Shown here: positions 55,320-64,000 of the stretch, in pieces
Layout: each line of letters begins with the position of its first letter
How positions within the stretch are numbered: position 1 is the first letter of the stretch
DNA from: Polytrichum commune
Taxonomy: Eukaryota > Streptophyta > Polytrichopsida > Polytrichales > Polytrichaceae
Assembly (NCBI GenBank): GCA_950295325.1
Contig: OX485803.1
Span: forward strand, 56,127,554-56,191,553
Reading direction: 5' to 3'
DNA length: 64,000 bases
The notes under the pieces: generated by a model
The model's input: only the letters and a program-made list of their open reading frames with translations
Database searches by the model: none
What the model was told of the DNA's origin: nothing
Position numbers and translations under genes: made by a program

Positions 55320-57950
55320 ACCTTCACACAAAACTGGAGGTTCCTGCAACGAGGTTAACTGTCTCCAAGGGAAGGGAAGATCTACATAAAAATGGAAATA
55401 AGATGAATTGGCTTTTACAATGAATGACAGACACAATGAATGGGTGAGATCTGCAAAGAATGATCTGAAACTCTTCTTGACAAGTTCGCATGGAAAACTC
55501 GACCGAAAGTTTCTAGAATTTCGTACAATGTTGTATTACCATCTTTCTTTTTCGGCCATTTGTGGTTGAAATCTCGGGCCTTCTAACTGCTGATGGTGAT
55601 CAGCACCAGCACAAGGCCATAGGGACTCCACCAAGACCGCCGAGATTCGGAGCGACGTTGCAATAAAATGTAGTGGTATCAATGTAATGGTAACAAGTTA
55701 TTTCCATGCAGAATTTGTGTCTCAAAACTAGCTAAAGGTACAAACTTGACTACCGTGCCAAAAATCAGCTAACTTGTCATAGGACACGGTCTACAAATAG
55801 GTTTCATGGGTGGTGATGGAATTGTGATGAGAATCACAGTCACGGGCATCGCCGGTAGCGGTACTCGGTGGCAGGGCAGGAGGATTTCTCCGACTATCTG
55901 TCGTCGTGTTTCATGTGAGCAAATGACACCACGGTCTTCGTAATCTCGATCTTTTCCTTCTTTCGGAACACAAGGGACACCGAGATGTCCACCTCTCTTA
56001 CAATCTGTATATGAAAGCCTCTTTAGGGACTGTCAATCCGAAGCCGTAGTTTGACGACCTGATCATCCAGTAGCAATGCCCTTCTTCCCCTTACCAGCAT
56101 TGTTGGATCAAGATTATCGCCTTCACAGAAAACAGGTTGATCCCCCAGAGCGGGTTTTCGGTGTCGACGTTGCACCCACGCTTTTGAATGCGGGATGATC
56201 GCCCCTTTTCACCTGATGTAGTTCAACGTCGTGATTCAGTCTTACTTGAATCAACTCCAGCCTCCGCAGACTTCGTTGCAACTGCAGAGAACGGTTCCAG
56301 GGTTTGTTAGAACTCAAGGAAAGATTTATAATAGAGTAAACTGCCACCGAGAATGGCAAAAATCAAATTACACCCCTACTCTCACAATGTCGAGCTGGAG
56401 CAGACCTTACCTTGGGGTTACTGTTCGTCGGGCTCCTATCTGAGCTTGCTCGTTTGTTTTGAAGAATTATTACTTGTTAAATGTCCATGAAGTTAACCCC
56501 ACCACAAGTTCACTAGAGAGCGTGATACAAACATGAAAAAAATATACAAAGACATCATCGTTCCTCGTTCAGCACGTGGAGACAGAAATCTTGAATGGAC
56601 AGAAACGAGGGTCACAGCGAAGCTAGTCCAAGTCGCCGATGAGCTCACATTCTTATCAAAGCCTACAGTTGCAATGTACACGCTATTTGACCCCTCCCTC
56701 CACACAAGAATCTCAAAATGCAAAAACTGTGGAGCTTCATTGCAGGTGTCCAAATGATCACAATTGGATCAGAATGTCGGCATTGCTCAAAGTACACTCA
56801 CATTCCGAGCAAAAAGCAAGTTTGTCGTTCACAAACTTGCACTTCTCTCAAACCTCAAATTGCGGACTCTCCTGGCCTGCTCAAAGTAAACGAGTTGGCG
56901 GTCGGTACAGTATTGCTAGAACTCCGATTGCAAACACTACACACAGGCTTCCGATTGGTGAGATTAAACTGCTAGGATCATCAACTTAGGGCATGAGAAC
57001 CAGCAAGTGCCAAGTTTCGTACCGGCTCCAGCATTCAACCAATTAGTCAATCAATCAATCAATCAACCACGGTCTGAACATACACATGACATAGTACTCC
57101 ATCCATCCTACTGCCACTCGAAATTCATCAACCCTCCTAAACACATGCAGAATTCCACAAATGCTTACAATGTAGGTTCATTCATCAAGCAAAGACGGCA
57201 ATATCCTTCACGCTCCATTCACCGTAGGAAGAAGAAGATGATGAATGATGCATGCTCTCGCACTGCAAAAGCTGGTGCTGATGCTTTGTTCCTGCTAGAT
57301 CATGTTGCTGCTGCTTGAACCAGGTTTTTATGAGTTCAGAAATCTCCAACTTGGAGGAGACTGCGAGGTGAAACTAGAGTTTGTTGTGCAATGTGCATTG
57401 GTTCAGCCGCTGAGTCATCATCTGTGGGCTGTGCAGATCCAGACACAAGTGTCAAGCCGACTTGCCCTCCTCTACCTTCAAGGATAACTCACTCGCCTGT
57501 CCTTGAGTGATTCACAGACACCAAGTGAGCCTGCGACCGGGTTATGTAAGTATGTTGATCCTACGAGGTGAGCAGATTCACGATTGCACCACTTTGTACT
57601 TGTATAGCTAACACATCACCCGTACAAATTCAACACAAAGTCTTGCGATTTCTGCTACCTTGGGGTCCCGGACCTTTTCCAGATTCTCCGCACTGCCACC
57701 CCCTAAATAAAGGCCGCAGGCTTTGTGGGCTTCCCATGACAACATGCCAGGCAGCGCTAGAAGGAACAGACGGATCAGCCTAGCTTGAAGCCATTCTACT
57801 TCATTTCCAGCTTCAACAAAAACAAAAAAAAAACAAAAAACAAAAAACCACATTGGATGACTATGATAAATAGCAAAGGAAGTCATTGGTAGTGCTATGT
57901 AATCCTCAAGCCTTTCTACCCACTCGATCATCGTATTAGACCGTGCCCAA
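55320..57950. other. Upstream flank of the zinc-finger gene, no gene seen
   Basis: Several overlapping frames exist on both strands at 56.1-57.9 kb, without signal, motif or splice support. Somewhat higher GC at 57.3-57.8 kb and a poly-A-like tract (AAAAACAAAAAAAAAACAAA) at about 57822-57846, after TTCCAGCTTCAAC, suggest a possible retroposed 3' end on the plus strand. Confidence 0.35.
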
Positions 57951-58258
57951 TAGAGGGCAGTGCACTTCGTTACTCTAGGGAATTTAAGTCTTTTTGGGTG
58001 TGGGGATCCTATGTGGTAGAGACGGTAGGAACGTTACTTGGAACTCAAGAGTAGTTAAAGAGTAGGTATAGTGATGGCATGGGGGGTTGTCTTTGGCTCG
58101 GTGGATAAGTTAGTTATTTGGTGATGCTCTCCTTGCGTGATGGTATATATGACGTGCCTGAGGGGCCCTCTTCCCCTCTAAGTGGGTGTGTTGATCTTTT
58201 GGTTTAATTCATTCTTGGCATAGATCATTTGGCCCTATGTTTTAAATAAAAATAAAAT

Positions 58259-58283
58259 ACACACACACACACACACACACACA
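58259..58283. repeat. (AC)n microsatellite
   Basis: Uninterrupted ACACAC run of about 12 units following AAATAAAATAC. Confidence 0.85.
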
Positions 58284-58289
58284 TTGATT

Positions 58290-61085
58290 CCACATGATGT
58301 ACTTCTATGTCATAAGTCTTATAGCTTCATGGACTTTTAAATTCATTTCATTCGCTCATTGAACACAGGCTCCATCCAAACAAAATGGCTTTAGAACTGA
58401 CTAAGTGGAATTAAGGTAAACTTGTATTAACCCCTCCTAAATGCTTAATAAGAAGTCAAAAATTAGTTGCAATGGTAATTCAATAATACTTTCTACAAGG
58501 CAAGACTAAAGTGTCATTTTCTTGTGATTGGAACTAGTAAGAGAAGCCAGTTGAAAATAGTTTTGAATACACAAATTGGTGGAATCTGAAGTGATATGAC
58601 TTCAAATAATATTGAAGTGAAGTACTAGGGTTAGTGATATGATTTTTGTCATATTTTCAACTAATGAAAGAAAAAGTTTAATTGGATTTTGGGTTATCCT
58701 AGATTTTTTATTGAATATGAAAGAATAATTCTCAAATATCTCAGTGGAGATTGATGACAATCACAACTCTTATTCCAGCTTTGCATATGTAATTGTCTAA
58801 AATTATCTCTTATTTGTCAACTCCAAGGAAGGCCTCCAACTTATATCTTGCAATACATCTTTGATTTGACCTCAATAGATGACTCAACAACCCAAACCCT
58901 AGATCTAAATAGGTTATTGAGTCAAAATCATAAAGAATGACACACCCATTACAAAATCCTATGCAAATTCACTCATTACCGTCAAAAACAATTTTATGCA
59001 CGACGAGCAAAGAACCCAAATTTCAGTCAAAACTATACCATTTTTCTCTATAAAACGTCCACATTTTGTACTAATCCATTGACTTTCTAACTAATGAGTG
59101 GGTCCACCAATACCCATATATACATTGGACATCTTTGACAATAGATCAAAATATGTGAATAATGTAATATAGTCAATAATATAATATGTTATATTATCAT
59201 AAATTATTTAAGAAAAAATCGGGTTATATTCTATAATATACATATTGTACATTGTGTCTACGCCCATGCATGCAATTTTATTGGAGGTTCCGCCTCTACG
59301 ACTCATTCAAGTTGCAATTTTAGACTAGGTTTTCGTCCATTTCTACTAGAATCTCAGTTACAAGTACTAATTTATATTAAAGTAAGCAAACAAATCATGT
59401 ATTTTACTCCAAGTTTACTACCATAGAAGTTAAAGTGAAAGCACTTGTATATACAACTTGATAAATGTGAGTATTCACAATCAACTTGACATTACATTCA
59501 CTATTTAGCCATGGTCCCCCAAGGCCAAGCACACCGTACATTGTGTTTGTTTTGACATCATATTCATCCTAGCAACTCAAGCTAGAGGTTGCAAAGTGCT
59601 TATTGAATTGCATTTATCCCAAAATAATTCACACCACTTATGGGATTTAGAACAAACCATTTTTTTTGAAGTAATGCGGTGGTAAGTATTATCCGATAAA
59701 TGCACCTCTTCTTTTTTAGCGAGAAAATTGTCTTATGTTCTATTTGGGCACTACCTAAGTGGCCCTGCTTGCTAAGAAATGGCAATCACAGTTAAAAGTT
59801 GTAGTATTGTGTAACCCCGAAATGTATTCCACACTAGTTTCAACGACAGTCATAAAATCATTCAACAATGATACGTAATTAGTTTTCTTTCTATTTCAAG
59901 TTCTATTTCAAGTTCTATTTCAAGTCTTATGTAGATTCACACTAACAAAATGAGAATCTTGAGATAATATGGGGATGATTTGAGGATTATCAACTCATTT
60001 TATGAATCATCATAGGATGTCAAGGTAGTTCAAAGCTTGCCCACATGTACTAATGGGCAATGCCATGCAAGGTATTGTGGGAGCAAGGTCCATTAAACTT
60101 AGAAGTGCAATAGGCCCCACAATCACCCTAAGGCCAAGTGAGGCAAGCAATTTTCATGGTCTCAACCGTCATAATGTGTGGATTCATGGTGTGGTGTCTT
60201 TCGGTAACATTCTCTTTTGAATATTCCAACATCATCTATGATATGTATATTCAAGACGTGGGACAACTCAAAATGGATGAAGAATGGCTCATGTGGCATA
60301 TTTCACATTTATCAAGTTGGATATACAAGATGGGGCCTCCATCCACATTTGGTGGCATAGTTCCTTATGGTAGGGATTATATAAAATCATTATCAACCAC
60401 CTTGGAGATAGAGTTACCCAACATAAGTTTGGCACGTGACAAGTATTATTATGGTGTGTTGGATACACAATAAGGTTGTTGAATTCAATCCTTACTTTGA
60501 CCTTGTTTACAAGACAATTACCACTACATGGATGCCATAGTCTTAAAACCCGTTCTCTTCCACTACATACTTTTCTGATCTACTATAATAGTAAATGTCC
60601 AACCCCTATTCATATACTTCAAACATATTCAATGAAAGAGGACCAATTGTAAATCCCCGCAACTCCCGTCATGAACTAAGGAGTAAAAACACAACGACCC
60701 CTTCTAGAACGTGGGTTCCCAAATGTTTATTCATATTTGATGCAAAGTTAAACGCCAAAAATTAGTATGCCGTGACCGAATGGAGACCAACATATATACT
60801 TTACTATAAAATTAGGGGAACAGGGTTTCTCAATTGCATTCCAGTGACAGTTGTAACATAACGTTCTACTGTCCTACATATGCTCACTTTGTGGAAAGAA
60901 GATGAAAAGTCTTTAGAAAGGACCGCACTCCACATGCCTGGTCCCAAAAGTAAACTCTTAAAAAATGGCAATGAACTTAACTTAGTAGCATCTGGAGCCG
61001 TGAATTGCTTTTATAAGTATGCTTGCACCCTCGCTTTAATTCGGTCATGTAACCGTGCTCAATGCACGGGGAGAACTGGCCCCTA
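58290..61085. other. A/T-rich gene-free stretch
   Basis: No coding region could be supported. A 13-bp unit (CTATTTCAAGTT) is repeated three to four times at about 59890-59930. An open frame at 60138-60473 has a hydrophobic start but no family features or splice support. Confidence 0.35.
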
Positions 61086-61089
61086 GTTT

Positions 61090-61310
61090 ACAGATGAGCC
61101 GATTGAGTTTGAAAAATAACCAGTTGAAGTTCAAGACTCGGGAAAATCACCGACCATTTTAGAGTAATCTATGGAATTATACCGCAAATCCATAAAGAAG
61201 AATTGGAAGATTGCAACATGTAGAAGCCGGTTGGACTTTAGGAACACTGGGATTTTGACCGATCATGCCCAACATTCTCCCCGGACACTGACCTTGCTCT
61301 CACAAAACCC
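61090..61310 (+). repeat. Dispersed repeat (family of 22790-23090)
   Basis: Contains AACCAGTTGAAGTTCAAGAC, AAATCACCGACCATTTTAGA, AATCTATGGAATTATACCGC, AGCCGGTTGGACTT and CATTCTCCCCGGACACTGAC in the same order as 22815-23060. Confidence 0.65.
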
Positions 61311-62057
61311 AACTAGGGTTGTTATCGATGAGAGGGTTGAGGTATTTAGCTCTGATGTTTCATGGTTCACTGTGATCAACATATGGCTAACATGCTCACA
61401 TTCAAACCGGTACCTGGATACAGGCGCTACTTTTATTTATTTGTAGCCCTAATGTGGGTGTTCCTTCTTGACGCTCATATTTGACTATTGAATCAAAGTC
61501 AGAAGTTTTATGTATTTTAACGATTACGAGTTACAAATTTTGTCATTTTTAGTTTCAGAGTCAAAGTGAGGATGTAAAAAAATTAAAGAAAATGATGTGA
61601 GGTTTTCTAACATTTTACGTGATTGAACAAGTCATCCCAATTGCGTCAATTGTTGGAGTTATGTTGATTGATATATTTTGTGCACATGGTCCAATCTCAC
61701 CGAAACACATGTCTTGTTGGTGTCCATTCTTGACTACAAACCTTGCCATACATACCACTCATATTTAAATTTCCAATTAAGAAGAGTGACCCCATAATAT
61801 GCACATGCTTTTCGTACATCGGTCAATCATTCAAACGCACATGACACACTACCAACATATGTGACTTGGGTAACACATCGTACGCTAATGAAAGTTGTCG
61901 TGTGTCACTGAAAATATGCAACTCCACCCATTATGATAGATTTGTATATATTTTCACCGATGCATGACGTGTTGTCCAAGTTGCACATGCTTGTATTGAC
62001 AACTAAATTCATCACAAGCCCAACTATTAAAGCCGAGAGCGAAGTTGGGAGATAGGA

Positions 62058-62285
62058 CTACACTAAATATGATATTTAGTGCCACTTACTATTTGGAATT
62101 ATGCAACGCTATACTTCTTTACATAGATCTCATTTTTTCTACCAACAATAGTCAAATCGGTTGTTTGATCATTATACTACGTTTAACATATGGACTTGGT
62201 GAAAAAAATGACATTAATAGTAAAAAATATATAGGAACGTGTAACACCTAATAGGAGGTGACACTAAATATCACATTCAGTGTAG
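62058..62285. mobile_element. MITE-like element, 228 bp
   Basis: Begins CTACACTAAATATGATATTT and ends AAATATCACATTCAGTGTAG, an inverted repeat of about 30 bp with few mismatches (continuing into AGTGCCAC / GTGACACT). Interior blocks match 38775-38996. It has no coding capacity. Confidence 0.75.
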
Positions 62286-62299
62286 ATAACTGTAGGAAA

Positions 62300-64000
62300 A
62301 TCCTAATGAAGGGAAGACTAAGCTCCCCAACATTGACTCATCCCATTGTCCTTGCAATATCACATGTCCCTTGCGACCCCTTTTACACATTGACCGATCT
62401 TAAACATCTCTCAAGCCTTTAATGCTGCTTTGTTTGCTCTATTTAAATAGACCACATTTCTATATCGGGACACTATGATATGATATCAAATGTCCACCAC
62501 AATTTAGCTCCACAACATAGTTTATGATGTAATCTTAATTTAGAACCAACTTTCACTCTAATGTATACTACACTGATTATCCCGTTTAGTGCGCGTGGTA
62601 CCAATTCCCGAAACAAGCACTATTATGCCAAACCTCAAAATTAGCCAAGGCTTAAATTTAAACCGAGTGATACTAAATTCATGAGTACATGCTCGATTAC
62701 CATACATTTCAAGAGAACTAGCGCATGTTCCAAGGCGTTTGTAGAGTGCATAATTGATTTGGGTGAGCTCAAAGAGGCTTTCTATTTTTCCTTGTTTTAG
62801 TTGGCGCCACTCACTCCCGAGGCATCTCCTAACATCAAGAAATTGAAGAGAACTTACATTGAGAGTTTTCGCCACTTTGACACTTTGAGCTCCATAACCC
62901 TAGGTATGTTGGTGGCATTGATTTTCATAGCATAAAAGAAAGTTTAGTATCACCTTCACTAATTTCCAACACGCACTATTAGCCCACCGTCACTATAAAG
63001 GATAACCAATGTACACATTACACACACAACCACATGCTTGAAAGATAAATTTTAGAGGTAGCCACCACAACCGGTCTAGGCTTCGATACTCAATCTTGGA
63101 GTGGATGTTCAATATCATATCATTTGACACAAGAGTCATTCAAATCAACCAACATTTGAAGCAATGGATACAGGTGTCGCTTGCATGTGTGCTCAATGTA
63201 TGACCCTCCCCCAAACTCTTGAGTTAGTTCAATAGCATTATTAAGCCCTAAATGCCTACTAGTTAGTCATCCCAAAATGATTTTGAAGGCTTCTATGTGA
63301 CACATCAAAGTTAGGCAATTATGTATCTCCACATCCGGCAAGCAAGCGACAAATTCAATCAAATAGATGTCGAAACCAAGTAGATGACATCCGAGTTTTA
63401 CCTTGAACATGTGAATGAATGTTTGAATCTCCGATCGACAAGCCTTGCTATGCAAACCGAACATTGTGGAAGAGAAACCATTTGTTTTGGGACATGTTGT
63501 TCATGTAAGATTGGAGATCTCAATGGTAGACATGACCTAAGCTTTTTACCCAATGTCGAAGCTAGGCAAAGGGTGTAGGGGCTCCCACTACCCAAGTTGT
63601 GGTTCTTTGGTGTGGCCAACGGAAACATGACTCTTTATGGATGGTGAACCCCCTACTTGCATGAAGATGGTTTTCTTATATTACGTATCTTAAGTAACAA
63701 ACGATCTTTGAATCGAGGCATTCATGAAGGGTGAATCCCCATGTGATATGAGCCTTGTGATCTGCCACAAAACATAGGATAACCACCTAAACTAGTATAC
63801 CTATCAGTTTCTTTGCATAGTATGACAAAATTGATTTGGTACTACAATCATGCACAATATTTATGGATTGAAGTCACAATAGAAGGCATGGAATGGCATT
63901 GTTTAATTGAGTCTTAGGGTGAACCCATAAATGACGTAGGAGGAGGAAGAAATATTTATGAGGAAAAACTTCAATGACTCTCACTCTAATGACTATGAGT
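62300..64000. other. Gene-free end of window
   Basis: No gene could be supported. Minus-strand frames at 62558-62875 and 63398-63628 look somewhat protein-like but match nothing I recognise and lack splice support. Confidence 0.3.

Noticed and set aside
60138-60473. 111-codon plus ORF with hydrophobic start
   Set aside because: No recognisable domain, atypical composition, no splice support in an A/T-rich repeat region.

Overview
This window is nuclear DNA of a land plant. The reasons are several intron-rich genes with canonical GT/AG splice sites, a chloroplast-division gene (ARC6), a type III polyketide synthase with the conserved Cys60-splitting intron of the chalcone synthase family, a plant-type LRR ectodomain in which each repeat is its own exon, and a gene-poor, repeat-rich background of LINE fragments, MITE-like elements and 5'-truncated retroposons. 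The lineage cannot be fixed from sequence alone.

Layout: 1-15 kb is gene-poor. It holds a decayed LINE 3' part (RNase H and zinc-binding tail) at 0.5-1.5 kb, a 207-bp MITE at 3.4 kb, a 122-bp MITE at 7.75 kb, a decayed LINE ORF1 (DUF4283) at 9.5-11.2 kb, and dispersed repeats. At 15.56-21.72 kb (+) an eight-exon gene encodes a predicted 383-residue secreted LRR, proline-rich, single-pass membrane protein with no kinase. At 22-27 kb there are repeats and a 490-bp hAT-like element with 8-bp target duplications. At 27.54-29.53 kb (-) is a two-exon type III polyketide synthase of exactly 389 residues. A tRNA-Arg(ACG) lies at 31.67 kb (-). ARC6 (seven exons, about 807 aa) is at 32.77-37.69 kb (-). 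A five-exon DUF1365 protein is at 40.10-43.68 kb (-), with a tandem duplication of the end of its first exon inside intron 1. At 45-48.8 kb there are a TFIIIA-like zinc-finger fragment, a PIF1-like helicase fragment and a perfect 24-bp foldback. A 3 x 172-bp tandem array is at 50 kb. A two-exon C2H2 zinc-finger gene (564 aa) is at 53.37-55.25 kb (-). From 55.3 kb to 64 kb I could support no gene, only repeats.

The genes do not form a pathway: plastid division (ARC6), polyketide metabolism (PKS), nuclear regulation (zinc finger), cell-surface function (LRR protein) and an unknown membrane-associated protein (DUF1365) are simply neighbours. The strongest leads are the kinase-less LRR protein, the PKS with an altered active site (T197F, F265Y and S338A in chalcone synthase numbering, and GIGPG for GFGPG), and a family of short retroposon tails sharing one 3' end, two of which have perfect 15-bp target-site duplications. 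I did not find a multi-gene system of a clearly new type. All exon models were made by eye from splice sites and family similarity.
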